Of a stretch of DNA of 64,000 bases, positions 7,483 to 16,650 are shown piece after piece. How positions within the stretch are numbered: position 1 is the first letter of the stretch; each line of letters opens with the position of its first letter. The stretch comes from JBNRMW01 sp050309795 (GTDB lineage: Bacteria; Bacillota_I; Bacilli_A; Erysipelotrichales; Erysipelotrichaceae). Location: the NCBI GenBank assembly GCA_050309795.1, contig JBNRMW010000036.1, positions 1 through 64,000 of the forward strand, written 5' to 3'. Position numbers and translations under genes: made by a program. The notes beneath the pieces were generated by a model. It saw only the letters and a program-made list of their open reading frames with translations, was not told the origin of the DNA and ran no database searches.

Positions 7483-8149
7483 CGGTCTCAGTGCTTGGAC
7501 TCTCTACCCCTTCTTGTCCAACTTGGGAGTTGGGATTCTCTTGAGCAAGTTGGCGAGCAATTTCATCTGCCCTTAACTTTTCGGCAAGTTCTGGATTGAC
7601 CGCATTCGATAACATTTGGAAGTTGCTCGTTTCCATCATCCCATTTTTATACGCCAACATATAAATCAACGGTTCTTCTTCAGAAAGATCTGTTGAATTA
7701 TACAAACTAATTTCTAAATCATATTGTCTTCGCGTTTCTGTCGACGTAAAATACGTCGCTTCTGGTAGTACTTCATACACAGCCGTAATCACTTGCTGGG
7801 CCAACGGCTCATAGGCTTCGCTCGCAATGTTATCATCAACGTTTATATAGATTTTATACGTTCCAGTTTGAAGATGGGATTCTGCATTCTCGATGCCATT
7901 CATCGTTTTCAAACTATCGGTAATTCGTTTCATTTGTTGGTTTGTGATGCTTGGATTCAAATCCCCTTCAAAGCGATCACCAAAAATTGGTGTACCCGTT
8001 CGAATATACCCTTGATACAACAAATTCACGACAATCCCGGATGGAATCGCTATTAAGATGATCATAACAAGAATTAAAAGTAGTGGATATTTACCACCCC
8101 GATTAATGACTTCTTGTCGTTCCCTCATTTTAGGTTTTTGTTTACTCAT
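7451..8149 (-). CDS. Unknown single-pass membrane protein
   Basis: Encodes 232 residues from the ATG at 8149, which follows GGGAGTG at good distance; a GTG at 8158 would add three residues but overlaps that site. A basic N-terminus (about residues 1-20) leads into one membrane helix (about 22-45). A roughly 130-residue soluble domain with alternating sheets follows, and then a low-complexity acidic tail rich in E, T, P, S. The N-in, C-out orientation is inferred from the positive-inside rule. I do not recognise a family. It sits between gatB and rlmCD in the housekeeping operon. Confidence 0.7.
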   Translation of the reverse strand: MSKQKPKMRERQEVINRGGKYPLLLILVMIILIAIPSGIVVNLLYQGYIRTGTPIFGDRFEGDLNPSITNQQMKRITDSLKTMNGIENAESHLQTGTYKIYINVDDNIASEAYEPLAQQVITAVYEVLPEATYFTSTETRRQYDLEISLYNSTDLSEEEPLIYMLAYKNGMMETSNFQMLSNAVNPELAEKLRADEIARQLAQENPNSQVGQEGVESPSTETDVEPETNETP

Positions 8150-8198
8150 CGTCTTCACTCCCAGTCCTATTTTACACTAGACGTCTTAAAAAGCATAA

Positions 8199-9611
8199 TT
8201 ATTTATTTTCTAACGTCTCTTTAACCATACGATTTGCTAGTGCTGGATTGGCTTGTCCCTTCGTTTCTTTCATGACTTGCCCCATCACATATTTCATTGA
8301 ATGATCCTTCCCAGCTTTAAAATCGACAATGACTTGTGGATTGTTTTCTAGGATTTGATCAATCAACGCTTGAATGATTTTTGGATCTGAAATCTGTTTC
8401 AGATTGCGTTGCTTAATGCTCTTATCCGGACTAATGTTATTGGTCATATCTTCAAATACAAGTTTGCCTTGTTTACTGGATAAGGTCTTATCATCCAACA
8501 AATTAGCTAGTTGTGCCAAATATTGAGGGTTCACTAAGGCTTGATATGTTGTTGTCTTTGGCAAAGACAACACATCCGTAATAATTAAATTGGCCACGGT
8601 TTTAGGGTTTGCTTCGTAGGTTAAAACTTCTTCAAAATAATCCGCAATATCGCGATGAGATAGCAGTATTTCAATTGGATACGCCTCCAATTGATACGCC
8701 TCTTCGTATAATTGACGACGTTCACTAGCTAATAAAGGCATCGACTCTCTAATCTCTTCAAGCCATTGTTCAGATAATTTGACAGGTAAAATGTTGGCCT
8801 CTGGGAAATAGCGATAATCGACCGTGCCTTCTTTCTTGCGCATCGGAACCGTGGTTCGAGCGGCTTCATCAAAACGCCGAGTTTCTTGATAAATAGGCTG
8901 GTTGGTTTCACGTAAATGAATTTGACGGGCAATTTCTTCGTCAATCGCTCGTTGAATATTGTTTAGGGAATTCAGATTCTTAACTTCCACCTTTGTTCCC
9001 AAAGGTTCCCCCGGTTTTGCTACGGAAATGTTGACATCACAACGCATCGAACCTTCTTCCATCTTAACATCGGAAATCCCTAGAAATAACAAAACTTCCC
9101 GCAAAGCACTCACATACGCGACGGCTTCTTGCCCCGAATGAATTTCTGGTTCAGAGACAATCTCAATTAAGGGAATTCCCGCTCGATTAAAATCGATAAG
9201 GGTATAACGATCTAAATGAAGTTGCTTGGCGGTGTCTTCTTCCATATGAAGCCGGGTAATACCGACTTGTTTTTTCTGTCCATCGACCACAAACTCAATC
9301 GTTCCATCTTGTCCAATTGGGTGAAATTGTTGGGTAATTTGATAACCTTTTGGTAAATCTGAATAAAAGTAGTTTTTTCGATCAAAGCGTACAAGAGGAT
9401 CAATTTTCATATTCAAACTATAACAAGCCATAATGGCATATTTTACCGCTTCCTTATTTAAAACCGGTAAAGTCCCTGGGAACGCTAAATCAATTTCGTG
9501 AACACAACTGTTTTCGGAAGCTTCATAATTCACCGCACCGGCTGAAAACATTTTAGAGGTTGTGTTCAATTGGGCATGGATTTCAATGCCAATTGTCGCT
9601 TTATAGCTCAT
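8199..9611 (-). CDS. gatB: Asp-tRNA(Asn)/Glu-tRNA(Gln) amidotransferase subunit B
   Basis: A 470-residue GatB, the kinase subunit that activates Glu-tRNA(Gln) or Asp-tRNA(Asn) for amidation by GatA-derived ammonia. Landmarks are the start YKATIGIEIHAQL, FSAG, the conserved DLPKGYQITQ, EVKNLNSLNNI, and PMRKKEGTVDYRYFPE. The C-terminal YqeY-like tail domain ends with VMGQVMKETKGQANP. Length is normal. The ATG overlaps the gatA stop by 11 bp (GATGAGCTATAA), so the two are co-translated. Confidence 0.95.
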   Translation of the reverse strand: MSYKATIGIEIHAQLNTTSKMFSAGAVNYEASENSCVHEIDLAFPGTLPVLNKEAVKYAIMACYSLNMKIDPLVRFDRKNYFYSDLPKGYQITQQFHPIGQDGTIEFVVDGQKKQVGITRLHMEEDTAKQLHLDRYTLIDFNRAGIPLIEIVSEPEIHSGQEAVAYVSALREVLLFLGISDVKMEEGSMRCDVNISVAKPGEPLGTKVEVKNLNSLNNIQRAIDEEIARQIHLRETNQPIYQETRRFDEAARTTVPMRKKEGTVDYRYFPEANILPVKLSEQWLEEIRESMPLLASERRQLYEEAYQLEAYPIEILLSHRDIADYFEEVLTYEANPKTVANLIITDVLSLPKTTTYQALVNPQYLAQLANLLDDKTLSSKQGKLVFEDMTNNISPDKSIKQRNLKQISDPKIIQALIDQILENNPQVIVDFKAGKDHSMKYVMGQVMKETKGQANPALANRMVKETLENK

Positions 9612-10983
9612 CGTGAACCTCCTTTAATTGTTGTTCAAAAGCAATCAGGGTTTCCAACCCTTTCGCAAGCTCTAAGGCAAGTACATCCTTTTGAACTGCC
9701 GTCGTGATATTCAAACCAATCGGTAATCCTTTTTGAAACATTAGCGGAAGTGTTACGCTAGGGTAGCCTCCAAAATTACCGATTACTAAATGATTTTCAG
9801 CGACGAGATACTCATCTTCTAACAAATTGTTACTTGGTTGATCGACGCGAGGTGCCGTTGTTGGTGTCGCAGGAACCACAATCCCATCAACACCCTTTAA
9901 TAATTCATCATAAGCTTCAACGATGAGGCGACGGACTTTCTGTGCTTTTTTAAAAACTAATTCTTGATTCTCTGCCTCTAAGCCAAAAGCCCCGGTAATA
10001 AAGCGTTTTTTAATTGAACTACCAAACCCAGCAGTTCGAGAAGCGATAATCGTTTCTTCCAAACTTTGACCTTCTACCCTTTTGCCAAAGCGAATACCAT
10101 CTAAATTGGCATGATTGGCGGTGGCTTCACTATTCGCAATAATACTATAGGTCGGCAATAATGCCCGTAACAATTTTTGATCCATGCGTAAGCGTTTAAT
10201 CGTCGCCCCTTGAGCTTGAGCTTTGTCTAATAGCTGCTCAAACTGTTGTAAAAGCTCTGGATTGTCCATTGCTTCTAAAACATTATCTAAAACCCCAAGG
10301 GTTTTATTTGATAAATCACCTGTTAACGCCGACGGCGTCTCTAAAGGCTCTTCAATCGTGGTTACATCCAAGGGATCAAAACCCGCTAATACTTTTAACA
10401 TCGTCAACGATTGGTCGACCGTTAACGTGAAATAGGCAACATGATCAAGCGAGGACGCGTATGGAATGACCCCATAACGAGAAATCCGGCCATAACTTGG
10501 TTTAAAACCCACAACACCACAATACGACGCTGGTTTGCGGACAGAGTCTCCCGTATCCGAACCAATCGCATAGTTTACGACCCGTGAGCCAGCCAAAGCC
10601 GCCGATCCACCACTGGAACCACCCGCTTGATGACGTTGATCATAAGGGTTAAAAGTGGCTCCTTGAGATCCACTCAGACCCGTTCCACCCATCGCTAATT
10701 CATCCAAAGTTGTCTTCGCTAAAAAGACCGCACCAGCAGCTTTTAATTTCTTAACAATCGTTGCATCAAAAACAGGTACATAGTTTTCTAATATCTTACT
10801 TGACGCCGTTGTCAACATGCCTTTCGTACTAATATTATCTTTTAAAACAACCCCTTCATACGCCAAAGGACCATGTTTTGGTTGTTCTAATTGGTCGGTA
10901 ATGTCATAAAAAGAAACCACCGAATTAGTCTTCTCATGCGCAACTTTCAATTGTGCTATTTGTTGTTCTAATTTCTTATTCAT
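9601..10983 (-). CDS. gatA: Asp/Glu-tRNA amidotransferase subunit A (glutaminase)
   Basis: A 460-residue amidase-signature enzyme that hydrolyses glutamine and channels ammonia to GatB. The catalytic lysine is in GVVLKDN (K48), the cis-serine in QAGGSSGGSAA, and the nucleophilic serine in SDTGDSVRKPAS. The middle of that last motif is D where most GatA proteins have G (TGGS). I chose the ATG at 10983 (MNKKLEQQ), which overlaps the gatC stop by 8 bp (ATGAATAA); an upstream extension to 11148 is simply the gatC gene read in another frame. Slightly shorter than the usual 480-490 residues. Confidence 0.93.
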   Translation of the reverse strand: MNKKLEQQIAQLKVAHEKTNSVVSFYDITDQLEQPKHGPLAYEGVVLKDNISTKGMLTTASSKILENYVPVFDATIVKKLKAAGAVFLAKTTLDELAMGGTGLSGSQGATFNPYDQRHQAGGSSGGSAALAGSRVVNYAIGSDTGDSVRKPASYCGVVGFKPSYGRISRYGVIPYASSLDHVAYFTLTVDQSLTMLKVLAGFDPLDVTTIEEPLETPSALTGDLSNKTLGVLDNVLEAMDNPELLQQFEQLLDKAQAQGATIKRLRMDQKLLRALLPTYSIIANSEATANHANLDGIRFGKRVEGQSLEETIIASRTAGFGSSIKKRFITGAFGLEAENQELVFKKAQKVRRLIVEAYDELLKGVDGIVVPATPTTAPRVDQPSNNLLEDEYLVAENHLVIGNFGGYPSVTLPLMFQKGLPIGLNITTAVQKDVLALELAKGLETLIAFEQQLKEVHDEL

Positions 10984-11269
10984 ATTGAACCACCGTAGAA
11001 ACTTTGAAAAAATCATCTTGACGAGATGGTGCATTACTAAACACTTCTTCCAATTCAAGATTTTCAAGTTGGTGGTCTTCGCGCATATACGTGCTCGAAG
11101 CCAAGCGACCATAAACCATTGGCTCAACACCTTCGGTATCAATTTCATTTAAAAGGTCGAGATGTCGCTCTAACACTTCAAAATAGACTTTCAATTCGTT
11201 AATTTCCTGTTCGTTTAGTTCAATCATCAACTGACGAGCTAATTTAAGAATATCGTTTTCACTAATCAT
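10976..11269 (-). CDS. gatC: Asp/Glu-tRNA amidotransferase subunit C
   Basis: A 97-residue GatC, the small clamp that holds GatA on GatB. It shows the typical helical N-terminus (ILKLARQLMIELNEQEINEL), the DTEGVEPM segment, and the LREDxV-like region (MREDHQ). First of the gatCAB trio, 12 bp downstream of camS. Confidence 0.92.
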   Translation of the reverse strand: MISENDILKLARQLMIELNEQEINELKVYFEVLERHLDLLNEIDTEGVEPMVYGRLASSTYMREDHQLENLELEEVFSNAPSRQDDFFKVSTVVQYE

Positions 11270-11281
11270 AAGTACTTCCTG

Positions 11282-12382
11282 TTACAAAATAATAATCGAT
11301 GGACTCGATTGATTGCGTTTAAGTTCAACGACCGCAACCGTGGATTGATGATGCTTAATATCAACTACTATATTAACATTAAATTGTTCAAACTGAACTA
11401 ATTGGTTCGCTACAAACTGCGCGATGCCTTGAATCTCTAAATATGTTTTTGCGGTTAGGATAACCTCCACAGACAACTGATCAAGCTGACCTTCAATCAG
11501 CCGCCCTTTTCCCACAACGCCAACCACTTCCGATTGTAAGAATTCAGAAATAGACCGACTAAATAAGTTAAATTCAACCGCGACTTCACTGTTTGAATTC
11601 GTCGCCTGACTGCTTGGGAAAATAACCCAAGAATCATTTATATCTTCGAACTGACCCGTGTGTGCTTCAAAATAAGCTTGAGAAATGAAATTGCCCGGGA
11701 GGTTTTGATCGTCCTTATTCAACGAATACAACCCAACCAAAATCGGCACAGTTGAAAACTCTGGACGCGTTCTTAAAACACTTACTAATTTACGCGCTGC
11801 CGACTGACCATATTGATGAATTAAATCCATTGGTAACTGGTAGCTAATCCCCTCGCGAGTAAAGTTACGATTCAAGGTAATCGCAAAAGCCACACCAGCC
11901 AACGGGGCATCTACGGAATTTGTTTCATAGAAATCCAATTCAAAAATATCGCCAATAATAACCGCTTGATCAATCGACACCCCAGGACGCGTCGTCTCAA
12001 ATTCTTGAAACTTCTCTGGATTCAATCCTAATTCATTCACCGAAGAATAAAGTAATAAATTACGATACAAATCATAGGGTAACCCACGATCTTCTGCCAT
12101 ATAATAGTCTTCAAAAGGCCAATATTTCAACGACAATTCTTGAAGACGTCGGGTAATTTCTTTAATATCGTTTAGATTCCCCGTATACGAAGAATGCACT
12201 AAGCGTTTACTTGATTCTTTAAACGGTAAAATCACATGATACAAATGGTCATTTGAGGAGAATTGAAAAACATCATGTTCCTCTTGTTTTTGTTCGGGTG
12301 GCGTTTCCACATCAACGGTTGGCGCGCTGTTACAACTACTCACGAACAGGGCGATAACCCAGATTTTAAAGAATTTCTTCAT
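11282..12382 (-). CDS. camS: CamS-family lipoprotein
   Basis: A 366-residue predicted lipoprotein: short basic N-terminus, hydrophobic stretch and a lipobox ending at C17 (FVSSC). The body matches the CamS family, whose signal peptide in staphylococci and enterococci is the source of sex-pheromone peptides and whose mature function is unknown. It is located between ligA and gatC, the order seen in Bacillus and relatives. Its ATG overlaps the ligA stop by 4 bp (ATGA). Confidence 0.85.
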   Translation of the reverse strand: MKKFFKIWVIALFVSSCNSAPTVDVETPPEQKQEEHDVFQFSSNDHLYHVILPFKESSKRLVHSSYTGNLNDIKEITRRLQELSLKYWPFEDYYMAEDRGLPYDLYRNLLLYSSVNELGLNPEKFQEFETTRPGVSIDQAVIIGDIFELDFYETNSVDAPLAGVAFAITLNRNFTREGISYQLPMDLIHQYGQSAARKLVSVLRTRPEFSTVPILVGLYSLNKDDQNLPGNFISQAYFEAHTGQFEDINDSWVIFPSSQATNSNSEVAVEFNLFSRSISEFLQSEVVGVVGKGRLIEGQLDQLSVEVILTAKTYLEIQGIAQFVANQLVQFEQFNVNIVVDIKHHQSTVAVVELKRNQSSPSIIIL

Positions 12383-14358
12383 AATCCCATCTTCTTTCTA
12401 AATTCTTCTTCAGTTAGAACCAAAATACCTAGTTCTTGGGCTTTCGTCAACTTTGAGCCAGCGCTATCGCCAGCGACCACAAGATCAGTTTTTTTGGAAA
12501 CGGAACTCGTCACTTTGGCTCCTTGTTTCTTTAGCCATTCCCCTGCCTCTTGGCGGCTCATCGAAGCCAATGTTCCGGTTAATACTACTGTTTTATCCGT
12601 AAAATAACCTGTTTCGATGGATTTTTGTTCTTGAATGAGGGTCAGATTACTCTCCCGTAATTTTTCAATTAGTTCCCCATTCGCCTCAACTTCAAAGAAA
12701 TCAACGATGGATTGAGCAATAATCACCCCAATTTCCTCCACCTCTAACAACGCCTCAAAAGACGCTTGTTGCAAGGCGTCAATTGATTGAAAATGATCTG
12801 CTAAGGTTGAAGCTACTTTAGCTCCAACATGGCGAATTCCTAAACCAAATAATAATTTTGAAAACGGACGTTGCTTACTTGCTTCGATAGCCGATAGTAA
12901 TTTTTCTGTCGATTTCGGTCCCATTTTTTCTAAATTCTGAATCTCATCGGCATGTGCTTTTAATTGATAAATATCCTCAACACGATTAAGAAAACCCGCC
13001 TGATGTAATTGACGGACCCGAGCAATTCCTAAACCTTCAATATTCATCGCGTCACGGCTTGCGAAATGGGCAATCGCTTCCACAACGCGTGCCGGACATT
13101 CATTATTAACGCAATAATGATCGGCTTCACCTTGCTCACGAACTAAAGGTTGCTGACAAATCGGACAGTTTAAGCCAAATTCATACGGTTGACTATCTTG
13201 TGGACGATAAGCCTCGATGACCGAAACAACTTCCGGAATAATATCTCCCGCTTTACGAATGAAGACCCGGTCACCAACGCGGATATCTTTGCTAGCGATA
13301 TAGTCTTCATTATGAAGGGTTGCTGCTGAAATAATCGATCCACCCAATGAGACTGGTTCTAAGGTTGCGTTTGGTGTAATCCGTCCGGTCCGTCCCACTG
13401 TTAAATGGATATCCAATACCGTCGTTTGAGCCATCATGGCAGGAAATTTATAGGCAATCGCAAACCGCGGACTACGCGCCGTAAAACCCAGTTCCTGTTG
13501 CAGCGATAAATCATTGACCTTGATGACCAGACCATCAATATCGTATGGAAAATCTTGTCGCTTTTCGCTAAGATCTGTAATTAAATCAAGCACCTCTTGC
13601 ATATTTTTACAGTGCCAATACTGGTCGTTCACTTTAAAACCCCAATCTGTTAATTGTTTCAAAACAGCCTCTTGGGTCGTTAAATTAAACGTTTCCGGAG
13701 CAACCAGTTGATACCAAAAACCATCCAATTTGCGTGTCGCAGCGATTTTGCTATCGAGCTGACGAATCGAACCAGCAGCGGCATTGCGCGGATTCGCAAA
13801 AATCGGCTCGTTATTTTTAATGCGTTGATGGTTGACCTGTTCAAAACTAGCTTTCGACATAAACACTTCCCCGCGCAATTGTAGGTCAACCGGTTGTTTT
13901 AAAACCAGCGGAAGCGAACTAATTGTTCGAACATTTTCTGTGACATTTTCACCAACAACCCCATCACCCCGAGTAACGGCCTGGACAAACTGCCCCTGTT
14001 GATAGGTTATTGCCATGGCTAGACCATCGATTTTTAATTCCACTAAATAGTCGATATTGGGGAATTCTTTGCGGATACGTTGATCAAACTGCCACAAATC
14101 TTCAGCATCAAAAGCATTCGCTAAAGAATATAATGGATTTTGATGTTCCACTTTCTCAAAAACAGATAAAACCGTAGAACCCACTTTCTTGGTAATCGAA
14201 TTAGGGTCATCAAACTGAGGAAATTGGGTTTCTAATTCAACCAATTCTCGAAACAATAAATCATATTCTTCATCACTGATGCTAGGAGCATCTAAAACGT
14301 GATATTCATAATTATATCGATTTAAGATTGTTCTTAATTCATTAATTCGTTCATGCAT
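12379..14358 (-). CDS. ligA: NAD-dependent DNA ligase
   Basis: A complete 659-residue LigA that seals nicks using NAD. It has the Ia domain, the adenylated lysine in ELKIDG (K109), the OB-fold and a four-cysteine zinc finger (CPIC...CVNNEC). Helix-hairpin-helix repeats and a C-terminal BRCT domain (VVLTGTLASMSRQEA) follow. It overlaps pcrA by 8 bp upstream and camS by 4 bp downstream, so it belongs to a coupled operon. Confidence 0.96.
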   Translation of the reverse strand: MHERINELRTILNRYNYEYHVLDAPSISDEEYDLLFRELVELETQFPQFDDPNSITKKVGSTVLSVFEKVEHQNPLYSLANAFDAEDLWQFDQRIRKEFPNIDYLVELKIDGLAMAITYQQGQFVQAVTRGDGVVGENVTENVRTISSLPLVLKQPVDLQLRGEVFMSKASFEQVNHQRIKNNEPIFANPRNAAAGSIRQLDSKIAATRKLDGFWYQLVAPETFNLTTQEAVLKQLTDWGFKVNDQYWHCKNMQEVLDLITDLSEKRQDFPYDIDGLVIKVNDLSLQQELGFTARSPRFAIAYKFPAMMAQTTVLDIHLTVGRTGRITPNATLEPVSLGGSIISAATLHNEDYIASKDIRVGDRVFIRKAGDIIPEVVSVIEAYRPQDSQPYEFGLNCPICQQPLVREQGEADHYCVNNECPARVVEAIAHFASRDAMNIEGLGIARVRQLHQAGFLNRVEDIYQLKAHADEIQNLEKMGPKSTEKLLSAIEASKQRPFSKLLFGLGIRHVGAKVASTLADHFQSIDALQQASFEALLEVEEIGVIIAQSIVDFFEVEANGELIEKLRESNLTLIQEQKSIETGYFTDKTVVLTGTLASMSRQEAGEWLKKQGAKVTSSVSKKTDLVVAGDSAGSKLTKAQELGILVLTEEEFRKKMGL

Positions 14359-16534
14359 CGAAATACTCCTTTGGGGATGATGAATCCCCCGCTTTACTTA
14401 CTAGGGTAATGCTTGGATGATTGGTCGCAATGGTTTTTATACCAAAAGGATGATTAAAAGCAATCTTGATTCCAACTTTTTCTACACTGAGAACGTATCC
14501 TTCACCAAAAACCGTATGAATCACCACATCACCCGTCTTATATTTATGTTTTTGGGTCACGCGCTTGGCTTGATAATTATAGTCGTCAATGGTCGTTTTC
14601 ACCTGTTCTTCAATCTGTCCATAATTGCTCACACCTTTATGAATAATATATTCTTCATCAATTTCATCGAGAAAGCGGGAAGGTTGTTGAACGCGATTTG
14701 CGACAAACGAAAAACCCGAACTCTCGGTTAAATAGAGTCTAGCTTTGGCTCGGGTCATTGCCACATAAGCCAAACGTCTTTCCTCTTCCATGCCGCGTTT
14801 ACCTGATTCCATCAAAGCTCGCTCGTTGGGGAAAATCCCTTCCGACATACCAATCACAAAAACCGTTTCAAATTCTAAGCCTTTTGCTGAATGGACGGTC
14901 ATCAATTTGACCGACTCCGTGGCATCCACATCCGTGTCTCCATATAAGGAAACCATTTGTAAATATTCATTTAAATCCGCGTCGGGATTTAGTTGCACAA
15001 AGGACATCGCATCGCCAATCAATTCCTTCACGTTCTCTAAACGTTCGGTTTCTTTAGCATCGGTAAGACTTTGTCGAATGCCGGAATAATCTAAAACCAC
15101 GCCCACAATATCTGGAACCGACTTGTCTTGAGCATGACTTTCAATTGTGTGTAGATCCGCCATGAATTTCATCAAAGCATTCTGTGCTCGACCAGAAAAA
15201 TAATCCATATGCTGCGTACAAACCTCATACATCGTCATCGATTTTTGGGCGGCCAAAAGAGCCACTTCTTCTAAGGTTTTATTACCAATCCCCCGACGTA
15301 CAGCCTGGGTGGCGCGTCGAAACGACAGATCGTCTTTAACCGTTAATAATCGTAAAAAACTAATCGTATCTTTAATTTCTTGGCGTTCGTAAAAGCGAAT
15401 GCCTCCGTAAATCACATACGGTATTTGTGAGAAATTCAATGCTTTCTCTAACGCACGCGACAAATAGTTCGCCCGATATAATACCGCAATATCTTGGTAG
15501 CGTTGATTGTCTTGAACCAATGTCCGAATTTGACTCGCGACCCAAGTTGCTTCCTGTTCACTATTTCGAAAGCTGAGATGGATAATTTTATCTGCTGAAG
15601 TGTTGTTGGTAAATAAATCTTTATCTACACGATACTCGTTATTTTTAATTAAAGCATTCGCCCCGGCTAAAATAGGTTTCGTCGAACGATAATTTTGATT
15701 CAAAACGATTGTTTCGGTTGGCTTAAAACGCTTTTCAAAATCCATAATAATGTTAACATCGGCCCCGCGCCATGTATAAATGGTTTGATCCGGATCACCA
15801 ACCACAAACAACTGGGTATTCTCATTAGTTAACATACGAATGAGCTCATATTGTTGATGGTCGATGTCTTGAAACTCATCCACACTAATACCGTCAAACC
15901 GTTTTTGCCATTTTTGATTGACATCCGCATTGGCTCGAAAGAGTTTGATGACATAAATAATTAAATCATCAAAATCTAAGGCATACATTTTTCTTAATTG
16001 TTTCTCATAATATTCATAAACCGTTGCCTTTAGTTTTTCCCCAGGATGATTACCTGCTAAAACATAGGCTCGGTCAACCGTGACTTCTGCCCCTTTGTTC
16101 CCACCAATATAATTAAGCATTGCACCATAGGAAAACTGCTTAGAATCAATTTCAAATTCCTTGTATGCTTGCTTTAAAATGCTCCGTTGATCCACCCCGT
16201 CGATGACGGTAAAGTTCTTTGGATAATCCAAATACGCGATATCTTCCCTTAAAATACGCACACACAACGAGTGAATCGTTGAAATCCAGACTTGACGACC
16301 GAGATCGCCTAAAACAGTTTCGATGCGCTCTTTCATCTCATTGGCTGCTTTATTGGTAAAGGTAATGGCTAACAAACGATGTGGCAAATATCCAAGATCT
16401 TCAATCATATGAACTAAACGCAAGGTTAAAACACGAGTCTTACCTGATCCAGCACCAGCGATGATGCGCAGATATTGACTCGTCGAGAAAACCGCTTGTT
16501 TTTGTTGTGGATTTAAAGATTTATAATTTGACAT
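14351..16534 (-). CDS. pcrA: ATP-dependent DNA helicase PcrA (UvrD/Rep family)
   Basis: A 727-residue superfamily 1 3'-5' helicase for repair and plasmid replication. Motifs in order: Q motif (LNPQQKQAV), Walker A AGAGSGKT (K32), TFTNKAA, VDEFQDI, GDPDQTIYTWRGA, NYRS, and VKLMTVHSAKGLEFE, YVAMTRA near the C-terminal third. A Tudor-like tail binds RNA polymerase in relatives. The ATG at 16534 is preceded by GGTGA and, 15 nt upstream, by TATAAT; a longer frame from 16582 would include the promoter. It is the first gene of the operon running to rlmCD. Confidence 0.95.
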   Translation of the reverse strand: MSNYKSLNPQQKQAVFSTSQYLRIIAGAGSGKTRVLTLRLVHMIEDLGYLPHRLLAITFTNKAANEMKERIETVLGDLGRQVWISTIHSLCVRILREDIAYLDYPKNFTVIDGVDQRSILKQAYKEFEIDSKQFSYGAMLNYIGGNKGAEVTVDRAYVLAGNHPGEKLKATVYEYYEKQLRKMYALDFDDLIIYVIKLFRANADVNQKWQKRFDGISVDEFQDIDHQQYELIRMLTNENTQLFVVGDPDQTIYTWRGADVNIIMDFEKRFKPTETIVLNQNYRSTKPILAGANALIKNNEYRVDKDLFTNNTSADKIIHLSFRNSEQEATWVASQIRTLVQDNQRYQDIAVLYRANYLSRALEKALNFSQIPYVIYGGIRFYERQEIKDTISFLRLLTVKDDLSFRRATQAVRRGIGNKTLEEVALLAAQKSMTMYEVCTQHMDYFSGRAQNALMKFMADLHTIESHAQDKSVPDIVGVVLDYSGIRQSLTDAKETERLENVKELIGDAMSFVQLNPDADLNEYLQMVSLYGDTDVDATESVKLMTVHSAKGLEFETVFVIGMSEGIFPNERALMESGKRGMEEERRLAYVAMTRAKARLYLTESSGFSFVANRVQQPSRFLDEIDEEYIIHKGVSNYGQIEEQVKTTIDDYNYQAKRVTQKHKYKTGDVVIHTVFGEGYVLSVEKVGIKIAFNHPFGIKTIATNHPSITLVSKAGDSSSPKEYFDA

Positions 16535-16549
16535 GAAATCACCAGAAAT

Positions 16550-16558
16550 ATTATACCA
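16550..16558 (-). promoter_or_regulatory. Extended -10 promoter of the pcrA operon
   Basis: TGGTATAAT on the minus strand (TATAAT at 16550-16555). There is no good -35 at 17 nt, but the TGn extension fits an extended -10 promoter. The leader is short, about 10 nt. Confidence 0.6.
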
Positions 16559-16616
16559 TAGCCCCCCAGCAATTATTAACAATCGGTCTTAAGAAAACCA
16601 ACAGCTCGAAATAGCG

Positions 16617-16622
16617 TATAAT
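16617..16622 (+). promoter_or_regulatory. -10 box of the rRNA methyltransferase gene
   Basis: TATAAT 28 nt before the chosen ATG, divergent from the pcrA promoter. The -35 is weak. Confidence 0.5.
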
Positions 16623-16650
16623 GAAAAGAAAGAAAGAAGGAGAAATAATT

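Noticed and set aside
10984..11148. N-terminal extension of GatA
   Set aside because: It lies inside gatC in another frame; family alignment and the ATGAATAA overlap support the start at 10983.
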